A stretch of DNA of 64,000 bases, taken from positions 124,001 to 188,000 of the forward strand of contig NZ_QZEY01000001.1 in NCBI RefSeq assembly GCF_003594875.1, given 5' to 3'. A model generated the notes under the pieces. The model ran no database searches, was not told the origin of the DNA, and worked only from the letters and a program-made list of their open reading frames with translations. Position 1 is the stretch's first letter, and the number at the start of each line of letters is the position of its first letter. This document shows, piece after piece, positions 26,578-34,899 of this stretch. The position numbers and the translations under genes were made by a program. This DNA comes from Bailinhaonella thermotolerans. GTDB lineage: Bacteria; Actinomycetota; Actinomycetes; Streptosporangiales; Streptosporangiaceae.

Positions 26578-27717
26578 TCAGTCCCCAGGGGGCTCGCCGA
26601 GGGAGTCGGACCAGCCGCTGTCGGCGTACGCCACGCGCAGGTCGGCCTCCCCGGTCCTGGAGACGCGGGACTCGAAGGCGAGCAGTTCGCCGCTCCCGGG
26701 GTCGACGATCAGCCGCGCCGGGCGGCGGCCGTCCTCCCCGTCCCAGGTCGTCTCGACGGCCACCCCGGTACGGCCCAGCGGGTCGCGCACGTGCTCCCGG
26801 GCGCGGATGCCGTCCTGCCGGGCGAGCACGCGGTACAGCGCGGCCTTCGTCGCGGGCCTGATCGGGCCGGCCAGGAGGTCCTGCGCGGTGGACCAGACAT
26901 AGGACGGGAAGTCCGGCACCTCGTCCCAGTCGGCCGGTTTCTCCGCGGCGTGCAGCCGACGCAGCTCCGCCTCCAGGCCCGCCTCGTCGCGGGGCAGCGC
27001 GCGCAGGTCCGCCATCGTCATCCGATGCGCGCCGATCAGCCACTTGAGCGCCATGTCGTAGTCGTTCACCGACCGCTCCGCCCGCCACAGCTCGGGGGAG
27101 CCCGCCTTCCGCCACGCCGCCTCGTCCGCCTCCGAGGCGAAGGTGACCTTCACGTCCTGCCCCGTCACCGTACGGCTGCGCGCGCCCCCGTCGCGCGCGA
27201 ACCACGACTCCTGGGTGTGCGCCGCGTAGGCGCGGTAGGGCAGCTCCTGCCGCCGCGCCGGCTTGCCGGTCCCCGCCCCGGGGAACCGGATCCGCTCGAA
27301 GGTCCGCTCCCGCCTGTACCAGTACGCCCCCGTCTCCTCAGAGGCGCGCTCGGCCGCGGTCGCGCTCGCGAGCAAGACCGACCGGGCGTCCAGCCGTACG
27401 GACCGGGGCGGCGCGGCGGGCGTGGCGGCGGCGCGGCCGGAGCCCCCGGGGACCGGGTCCGCGCCCGTGCCGACGGCGCCCGGCACGACCACCGCGGCGG
27501 CGGCCAGCCCTGCGGCCGCCGTGCCCGCGACGGCGAGCCGGAGCCGCCAGGCCGGACGGGCGGGCAGCGGGTCGCGGCGGCCCTCCGCGGCGCCACGGGG
27601 CGAGGCCAGCGCGCGGGCCAGATCGCCCTCGCGGCGCCTGCCGTACGCCTCGGCGGTCAGCTCGTCGAGCCCGGCGGGGCGCAACGCCGCGAAGAGCTCG
27701 TCGGATTCCTTGCTCAT
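26578..27717 (-). CDS. CU044_5270-like membrane-anchored protein
   Basis: A 379-residue protein with a cytosolic N-terminus (MSKESDELFAALRPAGLDEL), a single transmembrane helix near residues 58-80 and a large extracytoplasmic domain (AYWYRRERTFERIRF; YDMALKWLIGAHRMTMADLR; RLIVDPGSGELLAFESRV). The layout matches the actinobacterial CU044_5270 family, which is commonly encoded right after an ECF sigma factor, as here (4-bp overlap ATGA). A regulator or sensor of the sigma factor is inferred; the biochemical role is unknown. Confidence 0.75.
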   Translation of the reverse strand: MSKESDELFAALRPAGLDELTAEAYGRRREGDLARALASPRGAAEGRRDPLPARPAWRLRLAVAGTAAAGLAAAAVVVPGAVGTGADPVPGGSGRAAATPAAPPRSVRLDARSVLLASATAAERASEETGAYWYRRERTFERIRFPGAGTGKPARRQELPYRAYAAHTQESWFARDGGARSRTVTGQDVKVTFASEADEAAWRKAGSPELWRAERSVNDYDMALKWLIGAHRMTMADLRALPRDEAGLEAELRRLHAAEKPADWDEVPDFPSYVWSTAQDLLAGPIRPATKAALYRVLARQDGIRAREHVRDPLGRTGVAVETTWDGEDGRRPARLIVDPGSGELLAFESRVSRTGEADLRVAYADSGWSDSLGEPPGD

Positions 27718-28253
27718 GGGCACCTCTGCTCCTGGGAGGTCATGGAGAGGACACGGGGCGCGGCGGGGGCCTCGTCGAGGGCTCGGGCCAGCCGCCGGCG
27801 CGCCCGGTGCAGGCGTACGGCGAAGGCGGCCCGCGAGGACCCTGTCGCCAGGGCCGCCTCGGCGGGGGTCAGGCCGTGCCAGACGGTCAGCACGAGCGCC
27901 TCGACGTCGCGCTCGGGCAGCGCGGCGAGGGCCGCGAGGGCCGCCTCGCGCGCCACCACGTGCTCGGCGACGTCGGCGGCCGCCGGTTCCCCGCCCAGCG
28001 CGGCGAAGCGGTCCACGAGGGACTCCCCGCGCAGCCGCGAGTCGCGCTGCTTGCGCAGCAGGTTCCTGGCCACGCCGATCAGCCACGGCAGCGCCGGTTC
28101 CGGCACCTCCGGCAGCCGCCGCCACGCGACGAGGAAGGTCTCGCTCACCACGTCCTCGGCCACGCCCTGCTCGGCCCGCAGCAGCGCGTAGCCGAGCAGG
28201 CTGCGGTAGTGCCGGTCGTAGAGCGCGGTGAAGCGGCCCTCCGGATCGTCCAC
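27714..28253 (-). CDS. ECF-type RNA polymerase sigma factor
   Basis: A 179-residue ECF sigma factor. Sigma2 is visible as FTALYDRHYRSLLGYALLRA, VAEDVVSETFLVAWRRLPEV and LPWLIGVARNLLRKQRDSRL; sigma4 as LPERDVEALVLTVWHGLTPA, then EAALATGSSRAAFAVRLHRA. It is translationally coupled to the CU044_5270-like gene. A second sigma/membrane-protein pair follows immediately downstream in the same orientation, and the two modules are distinct in sequence. Confidence 0.92.
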   Translation of the reverse strand: MDDPEGRFTALYDRHYRSLLGYALLRAEQGVAEDVVSETFLVAWRRLPEVPEPALPWLIGVARNLLRKQRDSRLRGESLVDRFAALGGEPAAADVAEHVVAREAALAALAALPERDVEALVLTVWHGLTPAEAALATGSSRAAFAVRLHRARRRLARALDEAPAAPRVLSMTSQEQRCP

Positions 28254-28689
28254 GTCATCTCTGTCCTATCGATCGGGTTCGCGGCGTTCACGCCGCCGTT
28301 CACCCAGTACTCCCTCCGGAGCGCCCAGGATTACAGCCTGGCCGGAAATGGGAGAGAACAGCCTGGCCGGGACCTCCCGCACTCCGGCCGCCGGCGGCTC
28401 CCGCCCGCACCACCGATTCACACGCCGCGGGGATCGCGCCGGTCCGGGTGGGCGGGGCCCGCGGGAGGGGAGCCACCGCCGGATGGGGGCGGTCGCCGGG
28501 GGCGCTCCGGGCGGTGGCGGCGTACGGCTGGGCGGCCTGGTCCCGCCGCCGGATGCCGGGGGGACATCGGGATGACGGGGAGACACGGAGGCCGTGCGGC
28601 AGGGGCCGGCGCCGAGGGCGGGGCGGAATGGACCGCGGCGGCCTGCCTGTGGAGACCCCGGAGGGGGCGCCGTGGGCGGGGCGGGGTGG
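28254..28689. other. 436-bp gap, promoter region of the sigma operon
   Basis: The gap lies between the start of the sigma factor gene and the 3' end of the M48 protease gene. It should contain the sigma promoter on the minus strand and a terminator for the protease, but I see no clear hairpin with a T-run. No convincing gene is present; the base composition is uniformly GC-rich from 28420 on. Confidence 0.5.
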
Positions 28690-29559
28690 TCAGTGGGGGA
28701 GGCGGGCGAGGTCGGCCAGGCGGGTTTCGAGGGAGGGGTGGGTGGCCAGCCAGCGGTTCCTGGGCGGGGTGGCCGCGATGACGCCCAGGGCGGCCACGGC
28801 GGCGCGGAGGTCGGTCCGGGGGATCTCGGCGCCCTCGTGGAGCTTGAGGAGGGCGGAGGACAGGAGGGCGGGCTGGCCGAGGTAGGCCGCGGCGGTGGCG
28901 TCGGCGGCGGACTCCCGGGCCCGGCTGAGGGCGCGCAGGGGGAGCTGCGACAGGGCGCCCAGCAGGCCGGCGACGACGGCGGCGGCGAGGGTGACCAGGC
29001 CGAAGAAGCCGAGCTGGAAGAAGGCGCCGGGGGCGCGGCCGAGACCGCGGCCGACCGTGCGGGCGAACCAGGTCATGGCCAGGGCGGGCGCGCTGATCAG
29101 GGTCATGAGGGAGACGTCGCGGTGGGCGATGTGGGCGACCTCGTGGGCCAGCACCGCGGTGAGCTCGGAGGGGTCCAGGCGGCGCAGGAGCGCCCGCGTC
29201 ACGATGATCGTGGTGTGGTCGGCGGAACGGCCGACGGTCCAGGCGTTGGGGGCCGGGTCCGGGCTGATCGCCAGGCGGGGCCTGGGGTGGTGGGTGAGGG
29301 CGCAGAGCCGGTCCACCACGGCGTGCAGCTCCGGCTCCTCGGCCGCCGACACCGGCTGGGCGCGGGTCAGGCGGCGCGCGAGCCGTTCGGTCCACATCCA
29401 CTGGGCGGCGAACACGGCCGCTGCCAGCACCGCCACGCCGAGCGCCGGGACCCCCGCCACCAGCAGGCAGGCGGCGGCCACGGCGTAGATCAGGGCGAGC
29501 GCGGCCAGGGCGGCGAGCACCCGCGGCCTCGGTAGACGGGACTGGCGCGGCTGGGTCAT
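28690..29559 (-). CDS. M48 family metalloprotease (HtpX-like)
   Basis: A 289-residue integral membrane protease. Two N-terminal helices (residues 12-50) precede the zinc motif HEVAHIAHRD (HEXXH), and the third ligand Glu is in RARESAADATAAAYLG, followed by a HPSLETRLADLARL motif typical for M48B. A further hydrophobic stretch (FFGLVTLAAAVVAGLLGAL) lies between the motifs. HtpX-like proteases degrade damaged membrane proteins. The gene is leftward and ends the group of sigma/stress genes. No partner gene is recognisable. Confidence 0.88.
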   Translation of the reverse strand: MTQPRQSRLPRPRVLAALAALALIYAVAAACLLVAGVPALGVAVLAAAVFAAQWMWTERLARRLTRAQPVSAAEEPELHAVVDRLCALTHHPRPRLAISPDPAPNAWTVGRSADHTTIIVTRALLRRLDPSELTAVLAHEVAHIAHRDVSLMTLISAPALAMTWFARTVGRGLGRAPGAFFQLGFFGLVTLAAAVVAGLLGALSQLPLRALSRARESAADATAAAYLGQPALLSSALLKLHEGAEIPRTDLRAAVAALGVIAATPPRNRWLATHPSLETRLADLARLPH

Positions 29560-29654
29560 CGGGCACCCCCGGGGTCGTCCGGCAGCCCGGGCAGGCCGGA
29601 GCGGCTCCCCGGGTCACCGATTGTCGGACGTGACCCGCTCCGCCCGCTATGGCC

Positions 29655-30029
29655 TCAAGGTACGACGACCGTCCCCGACGCCGTCACCGCGACGATCGGC
29701 TCGGGCAGCGCCTCGGCCGCCGACTCCGACCGGTCCGGCCGCGCCCGGCACACCACGCGCGCCTCGAACTCCAGGTCGCGGCTGCGGCGGCCCACCCGCG
29801 TCAGCCGCGCGGTCACCTCGACCACGTCCCCGGCCCGCACCGGGGCCCGGAACGCCACCGCGGAGTACCCCGCGAGCAGCCCCTCGTCGCCGTCGTGGCG
29901 GACGCACAGCTCGGTCGCGACGTCGCCGAACAGGCCGAGGACGTACGCCCCGTCCACGAGGCTCCCGCCGTAGTGCGCGTGGGAGTACGGCACATAGCGG
30001 CGGTGCGTCACCGTCAGCCCCTCACTCAT
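29655..30029 (-). CDS. kal: 3-aminobutyryl-CoA ammonia lyase (hotdog fold)
   Basis: A 124-residue hotdog-fold protein. The segment YSHAHYGGSLVDGAYVLGLF, then GDVATELCVRHDGDEGLLAG and AVAFRAPVRAGDVVEVTARL, closely matches the lysine-fermentation enzyme Kal, which removes ammonia from L-3-aminobutyryl-CoA to give crotonyl-CoA. The gene overlaps kamE by 8 bp and is last in the kdd-kamD-kamE-kal operon, which supports the assignment over a generic thioesterase. It is cytosolic. Confidence 0.85.
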   Translation of the reverse strand: MSEGLTVTHRRYVPYSHAHYGGSLVDGAYVLGLFGDVATELCVRHDGDEGLLAGYSAVAFRAPVRAGDVVEVTARLTRVGRRSRDLEFEARVVCRARPDRSESAAEALPEPIVAVTASGTVVVP

Positions 30030-30858
30030 GAGCGCCCTCCGTCCCAGAGCCCGCCGTGACCGGGCCAGCCGTACCTGAGCCCGCCGTACCTGAGCCCGCG
30101 GGCGCGGCGCCCGTCTCCCCCTCCGGGGACTCCCCCGGGACCGGGAGCCCGAGGGCGTGCACGAGGTACGACGCCACCTCCCCCGGCGTGGTCCCGCGCC
30201 CGAACACCCGGTCCACCCCCAGGTCGGCGGCGGTCACCGTGTCGAACCTGGGGCCGCCGACCACCAGCAGCGGCCGGGGCTCGCCGAAGGCCGCCGCCAG
30301 CTCGCGGGCGTTGCGCAGGTGCGCGTCCCGCTGCGTGACCACCTGCGACACCAGGACGGCGTCGGCCCCCTCGGCGCGGGCGCGCGCGGCCAGCTCCTCC
30401 ACGGGCACCTGCGCGCCCAGGTTCACCACGCGCATCTCCCGGTAGTGCTCCAGCCCCTTCTCCCCCGCGAATCCCTTCACGTTGAGGATCGCGTCGATGC
30501 CGACGGTGTGCGCGTCGGTCCCCACGCACGCGCCGACCACCACGAGCCGCCGCCCGAGCCCGCCGCGGATCGCCAGGTTCACCTGCTTGACCGACAGCGC
30601 GGGGTACTCCCGCCCGGCCGGCTCCTCGATCGCGTCGAAGTCGATGAGGTGCCGCGCCTTGCCGTACAGGATGAAGAACGTGAAGTCGGGGCCCATCGCC
30701 CGCGAGTGCACCACGCTCGCGGGCTCCAGCCCCATCTCCCCGGCCAGCCGCACCGCGGCCGCGCTCGCGCGCGCGCCGTACGGCACGGGCAGCGTGAACG
30801 AGAGCTGCACCATCCCGTCGCCGGTGGTGTCCCCGTAGGGCCTGATCAGCCGCGTCAT
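30022..30858 (-). CDS. kamE: Lysine 5,6-aminomutase beta subunit (B12 domain)
   Basis: A 278-residue subunit. The cobalamin-binding DXHXXG motif is in GTDAHTVGIDAILNVKG, with His117 as the cobalt ligand; Lys128, 11 residues later, matches the lysine that forms the Schiff base with PLP in the clostridial enzyme. A Rossmann-like B12 domain follows (MRVVNLGAQVPVEELAARA; AVLVSQVVTQRDAHLRN; LVVGGPRFD). With KamD it moves the terminal amino group of beta-lysine from C6 to C5. The last 30 residues are a low-complexity Gly/Ser/Thr tail (SGTAGSGTAG) absent from the typical enzyme. It follows kamD by 79 bp and overlaps kal. Confidence 0.93.
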   Translation of the reverse strand: MTRLIRPYGDTTGDGMVQLSFTLPVPYGARASAAAVRLAGEMGLEPASVVHSRAMGPDFTFFILYGKARHLIDFDAIEEPAGREYPALSVKQVNLAIRGGLGRRLVVVGACVGTDAHTVGIDAILNVKGFAGEKGLEHYREMRVVNLGAQVPVEELAARARAEGADAVLVSQVVTQRDAHLRNARELAAAFGEPRPLLVVGGPRFDTVTAADLGVDRVFGRGTTPGEVASYLVHALGLPVPGESPEGETGAAPAGSGTAGSGTAGPVTAGSGTEGAHE

Positions 30859-30937
30859 CCCGGCACCTCCCAGTCCGTCCCGCCCGGGCGTCCCCGTCCC
30901 GTGCGGCCCGCGCCCGCCCCTTCAGGTCCCGTACGGC

Positions 30938-32533
30938 TCACGCGGGCACCTCCCCGGTCAGGCCCGCGGCGCGCCCGGCGGGCTCCTGCGGCAGGGGCGA
31001 CTCCGGCGGCGCGGACAGGATCTCCTCGGCCGGGTTGAGGTAGCCCTCGGCGCGCTCGACGACGCCGTCCAGGCCCTTGCCGCCGTCGGCGGGGCGGCGG
31101 GTGACGCCGAACGCGCCCTCGGCGATCGCGGCGAGCAGCCCCTCGTCGGCGACCCGGGCGAGCAGGTCCACGGCCTCGCCCAGGACGCGTCCGGCGCGTT
31201 CGCGGATGAACGGCCCGGGCGTGAAGTCCTCGGCCAGGGACCCGGCGGCGCGGCGCACGTAGGCCACGTTGGCCAGGGCCAGGTCCCGGTCGGACAGGAA
31301 CGGCGTGTGGATGCCCTCGGTCATCATGCCGACGAGCAGGATGGACTGCCCGGTCATCAGCCCGCAGAGGTTGAAGAACGCGTCGAGCAGGTAGCCGGCG
31401 AAGATGTCCCCGGTCATGTGCTTGGTGGGCGGCATGTACTTCAGCGGCGCGTGCGGGAACAGCTCGCGGACGAGCTGCGCGTGGGCCAGCTCCAGCCGGA
31501 ACGAGTCCGGGACGTCCGGGTTGATCTCGAAGGCGTGCCCCAGCCCGAGCTGCGCGTCCGACAGCCCCGCCTCGTGCCCGAACCGCTCGTTCAGGAGCTG
31601 CGAGGCGATCACCGTGTGGGCGGCGTCCACGGCGTCGGCCGTGGTCAGGTAGTTGTCCTCGCCGGTGTTGATCACGATTCCGGCGCGGGCGTGCACCATG
31701 CGCGAGAACCGCTGGTCGATGAACGTCCGGCGCGGGTTGATGTCGCGGAAGACGATGCCGTACATGCAGTCGTTGAGCATCATGTCCAGGCGTTCCAGCC
31801 CGGCCAGCGCGGCGATCTCCGGCATGCACAGCCCTGAGGCGTAGTTGGTCAGCCGCACGTAGCGGCCCAGCTCGGCCGACACCTCGTCCAGCGCCGCGCG
31901 CATGAGCCGGAAGTTCTCCTGCGTGGCGTAGGTCCCGGCGTAGCCCTCCCGGGTCTCGCCCTCGGGCACGTAGTCCAGCAGCGACTGCCCGGTGGACCGG
32001 ATCACCGCGATCACGTCGGCCCCGGCCCGCGCCGCCGCCTTGGCCTGGGGGATGTCCTCGCGGATGTCGCCGGTGGCCACGATCAGGTAGATCCACGGCC
32101 GGGGCGGGTCGCCGTACCGCGTCACGAGCCGGTCGCGCTCGGCGCGGCGCGCGTCGATCCGGGAGACGCCGGCGGCCACGGCGCGGCGGGCCCGGGCGGC
32201 GGCCGGGCCCGGGTCGGCCGGGATCGTGAAACGCGCCCGCCCCGCCGCCGCGTCGCGCGCGAGCGCCGCCAGATCGCCCTCCTCCCCCAGCGCGTGGAAG
32301 ACCGGCAGCGCCACGCCGAGTTCCAGCCCCACCTGGTCCCGCACGGCCTCCACCAGGTGGTTGACGTACGGCATGCCGTCCTGGTCCGCGCCGGTCAGGC
32401 CGGCCAGGCGCAGCACCGCCCGCTCCACGGACACCGTGGTGTGGGTGCGCGCCATCTGGATGATGGGCTCGGCGGCGCGGGCCGCCAGGGCGCGCGCCCG
32501 CGCGATCGTCTCCGGGTCAAGCCCGAGCTTCAT
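30938..32533 (-). CDS. kamD: Lysine 5,6-aminomutase alpha subunit
   Basis: A 531-residue TIM-barrel subunit close to the normal length. Recognisable conserved stretches include GLDPETIARARALAARAAEP, QMARTHTTVSVERAVLRLAG, TGDIREDIPQAKAAARAGAD, VIRSTGQSLLDYVPEG, VRLTNYASGLCMPEIA, INTGEDNYLTTADAVDAAHT and KYMPPTKHMTGDIF. Together with KamE it needs adenosylcobalamin and PLP. Its ATG lies inside the 3' end of kdd (17-bp overlap), so translation is coupled. It is the second gene of the leftward lysine operon. Confidence 0.95.
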   Translation of the reverse strand: MKLGLDPETIARARALAARAAEPIIQMARTHTTVSVERAVLRLAGLTGADQDGMPYVNHLVEAVRDQVGLELGVALPVFHALGEEGDLAALARDAAAGRARFTIPADPGPAAARARRAVAAGVSRIDARRAERDRLVTRYGDPPRPWIYLIVATGDIREDIPQAKAAARAGADVIAVIRSTGQSLLDYVPEGETREGYAGTYATQENFRLMRAALDEVSAELGRYVRLTNYASGLCMPEIAALAGLERLDMMLNDCMYGIVFRDINPRRTFIDQRFSRMVHARAGIVINTGEDNYLTTADAVDAAHTVIASQLLNERFGHEAGLSDAQLGLGHAFEINPDVPDSFRLELAHAQLVRELFPHAPLKYMPPTKHMTGDIFAGYLLDAFFNLCGLMTGQSILLVGMMTEGIHTPFLSDRDLALANVAYVRRAAGSLAEDFTPGPFIRERAGRVLGEAVDLLARVADEGLLAAIAEGAFGVTRRPADGGKGLDGVVERAEGYLNPAEEILSAPPESPLPQEPAGRAAGLTGEVPA

Positions 32534-33527
32534 ACAGCCTCCTCACGCCGGCCTCGGCGCGGTACAGGTCGAGCGCGTGGTCCGCGTGCCCGGGGACGTA
32601 CCCGTTCCCGATGAGCATGGTCACGTCGGCGGCCAGTCCTTCCGCGCCGAGCGCCGCGGCGCTGAACGAGGTCGCCATGGAGAAGAACACGACGGTGCCG
32701 CCCTGCCGCGTGCACAGGATCGCGCCGTGCTCGCACCCCGGCACGTCCGCGCACACCACGGTCACGTCCGCGGGACCGGGCACGGCCGCCGCCAGCCCCA
32801 CCGGGTCGCGCGCGTCGGCCTCGACCACGACGTCGGCGAGCCCGGACTCGCCCAGCAGCGCCGCCTGCCGGGCGTCCGGCACCACGCCCACCAGCGGTCC
32901 CGCCCCGGCCCGCCGCGCGGCCGCCAGGGTCAGGGACCCGCTCTTGCCCGAGGCGCCGATCACGGTGACCGCCTGCCCCGGCCGTACGACGCGGGCGGTC
33001 AGCGCCGGGGCCCCGCACACGTCGAGCACGGCGAGCGCGGTCTCGGCGGGCAGGTCGTCGGGCAGCACGGCCGCGATCGAACGCCCGAACAGGATCGCGT
33101 GCCCCTCGGCGGGGATCCGCTCGGACCGGCCGTCCCACCGCCGCAGCCCGTCGCTGATCACCAGCGGGGTCAGGGTCAGCGACACCAGGCTCGCCACGCG
33201 GTCCCCCGGCCCGAGCCCGAGCGGCGAACGGGGGCCCACCTCGTCCACGACGCCGACCAGCATCCCGCCCGACCCGGTCACGGGGTTGTGCATCTTCCCC
33301 CGCGCCGCCACGATCCGCAGCACCTCGGCCCGGATCCGCGCGCCGTCCCCGCCGTGCTCGCCGGCGAGCTGCCGGTACGACGCGGCGTCCAGGTTCAGCC
33401 ACTCCAGCCGGACGCGGACCTCGTCGTCCCCGATCCGGGGATCGGCGTCCAGCCGTTCGGCCGCCTGCGGCAGCACCCCTCGCGGCGCCACCACACGCCC
33501 CAATCCGATCGAGTAATCGCCGGGCAT
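32517..33527 (-). CDS. kdd: L-erythro-3,5-diaminohexanoate dehydrogenase
   Basis: A 336-residue NAD(P)-dependent enzyme that oxidises 3,5-diaminohexanoate to 5-amino-3-oxohexanoate with release of ammonia. Features are GKMHNPVTGSGGMLVGVVDE, the dinucleotide-binding VTVIGASGKSGSLTLAAARR, and AEGHAILFGRSIAAVLPDD, all typical of the clostridial enzyme and its relatives. It is the first gene of the operon, so the promoter lies in 33528-33829. The downstream partner Kce (3-keto-5-aminohexanoate cleavage enzyme), which would use its product, is missing here. Confidence 0.9.
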   Translation of the reverse strand: MPGDYSIGLGRVVAPRGVLPQAAERLDADPRIGDDEVRVRLEWLNLDAASYRQLAGEHGGDGARIRAEVLRIVAARGKMHNPVTGSGGMLVGVVDEVGPRSPLGLGPGDRVASLVSLTLTPLVISDGLRRWDGRSERIPAEGHAILFGRSIAAVLPDDLPAETALAVLDVCGAPALTARVVRPGQAVTVIGASGKSGSLTLAAARRAGAGPLVGVVPDARQAALLGESGLADVVVEADARDPVGLAAAVPGPADVTVVCADVPGCEHGAILCTRQGGTVVFFSMATSFSAAALGAEGLAADVTMLIGNGYVPGHADHALDLYRAEAGVRRLYEARA

Positions 33528-33615
33528 CCCTCATTATCGGCACGCCTCCCCCGCTTTCCAGGGCCCCCGACCGGTGTGTCGCGCCCGGCCGCCCTCCGTG
33601 TGCCCCGGCCGCCGC

Positions 33616-33737
33616 GGCAGGCTTCCCGGTCCAGGCGGAGCGAGCGGGCCGGTACGGCAGGCTTCCGGCGTCCAGGCGGGGCGGGCGGGGCAGTACGGCA
33701 GGCTTCCGGCGTCCAGGCGGGGCGGGCGGGCCGGTAC
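33616..33737 (+). repeat. 41-bp tandem repeat, three copies
   Basis: Units start at 33616 (40 bp), 33656 (41 bp) and 33697 (41 bp). Each begins GGCAGGCTTCC, contains GTCCAGGCGG or GGTCCAGGCGG and ends in GTAC. The array lies upstream of kdd and of the divergent gene at 33830, in the region that must hold both promoters (33528-33829, 302 bp). Confidence 0.9.
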
Positions 33738-33829
33738 GGCCGCCGGGGCCGAGCGCTCGTCCCCGGCGGCCGGACGGCCGCCCCATCGGGCAGAATTACC
33801 AATACGAGGGCAAAGGGGGCGATAGGCGC

Positions 33830-34429
33830 ATGCGAGAGGTCCAGGGCGACCTGACGATCCGGCCGGACGTGCGCAAGGGGCTGGCCGTCCTGGTCACGGC
33901 GGGGGCCGCCGCCGTGGCGATCGTCGCCGCCATCCTGATCGGCGACGCCCCGGCGGCGCTGGCCGCGATCATGGGCGGCTTCTTCGCCGCGCTGATCGCC
34001 CTGGCGGCCGCCTCCCTCCTCCGCAGCCGCGTCGTCCTGACCTCCCACGAGATCATCCTGCGCGGCCCGATCTCCGAGCGCCGCCGGCCCCGCGCGCGGG
34101 CGGCGCGAGCGGTCCGCGCGACCCTCACCGGGCCGAAGGGCGGCCCCGGCGACACCCTCTTCATCCTCGACGCCCACCACAACGTCCTCCTGAGGGTGAG
34201 CGCGAGCATGTACGGCCGCGAGCAGATCGACCACCTCGTGGCCGCCCTCGGCGTCCCCTGCTCCGGCCCGGCCCACCCGGTGACCGCCGCCGAACTCTCC
34301 AAGACCTACCCGGGCCTGTTCCGCTGGCCCGAACGCCACCCCTACCTCCTGGGCTTCGCGATCGCCGCCACCGTCCTGATCCTCATCCTGGCCTTCCTGG
34401 CCCTCATCGCCCCCCAGACGACCCCCTGA
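33830..34429 (+). CDS. Integral membrane protein of unknown function
   Basis: A 199-residue protein with two adjacent N-terminal transmembrane helices (about residues 17-38 and 41-63), a 105-residue middle domain of beta character (LTSHEIILRGPISERRRPRA; GDTLFILDAHHNVLLRVSA) and a C-terminal helix near residues 172-195. The two-helix-plus-beta-domain layout recalls bacterial PH-like membrane proteins, but I do not recognise a family. It is divergent from the lysine operon. The 144 bp to the next gene contain only a weak GC-rich palindrome. Confidence 0.7.
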   Translation: MREVQGDLTIRPDVRKGLAVLVTAGAAAVAIVAAILIGDAPAALAAIMGGFFAALIALAAASLLRSRVVLTSHEIILRGPISERRRPRARAARAVRATLTGPKGGPGDTLFILDAHHNVLLRVSASMYGREQIDHLVAALGVPCSGPAHPVTAAELSKTYPGLFRWPERHPYLLGFAIAATVLILILAFLALIAPQTTP

Positions 34430-34574
34430 CCGTGGCGGCCCGCCCCGCGCGGCCGCCACCCCGCCTCGCCCGGCCCGAGCCCCCGGAAGCCCGCCGGCCG
34501 GCAGCGCCTCCGCCGTGGTGGCGCGAGGCGGCCAGATGATGGACGATGCGCTCCAGGAACGCCGAGGAGGCGCG

Positions 34575-34748
34575 ATGGACACCCTCTTCCAGGCCCTGAT
34601 CCTCCTGCTTCTCCACGCCGGCCCCCGGGGAACGATCGCGCCGCTCCTCCTGCCGGTCGTCCTCCTGGGCGAAGGCTCCGGCCCGCTCGCCTCCTACGTG
34701 GCGCGCAAGACCCCCATCCCCTTCCCCGTCACCCTCACCTCCTCATGA
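34575..34748 (+). CDS. Possible small hydrophobic protein (57 residues)
   Basis: An ATG 4 nt after a GAGGAGG ribosome binding site opens a frame for 57 residues, MDTLFQALILLLLHAGPRGT then APLLLPVVLLGEG, with a hydrophobic hairpin. The strong site and the membrane-like composition support translation; the lack of known homologues and the GC-rich background argue for caution. It is transcribed with the membrane protein gene upstream. Confidence 0.35.
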   Translation: MDTLFQALILLLLHAGPRGTIAPLLLPVVLLGEGSGPLASYVARKTPIPFPVTLTSS

Positions 34749-34856
34749 TCGCCTTCGCCCTCCCGTTCATCCACACCACAAGCTGACCCCGGCCCTCCCC
34801 GGGCGGGGCTCCCCCGACGCGAGGCGCCGCCCCGGCGATCATGGAAGGTTGACCAG

Positions 34857-34875
34857 GTAGGTTAGGCTTGCCTAA
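34857..34875 (+). promoter_or_regulatory. Iron box (IdeR/DmdR-type) before a siderophore-interacting protein gene
   Basis: GTAGGTTAGGCTTGCCTAA matches the DtxR/IdeR consensus TTAGGTTAGGCTAACCTAA at 16 of 19 positions and contains the perfect inner dyad TTAGGC..GCCTAA. It lies 25 bp before the GTG start of the gene. Iron-dependent repression is expected. Confidence 0.85.
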
Positions 34876-34899
34876 GTCGATGGGTTTGGAGGGGGTCTG

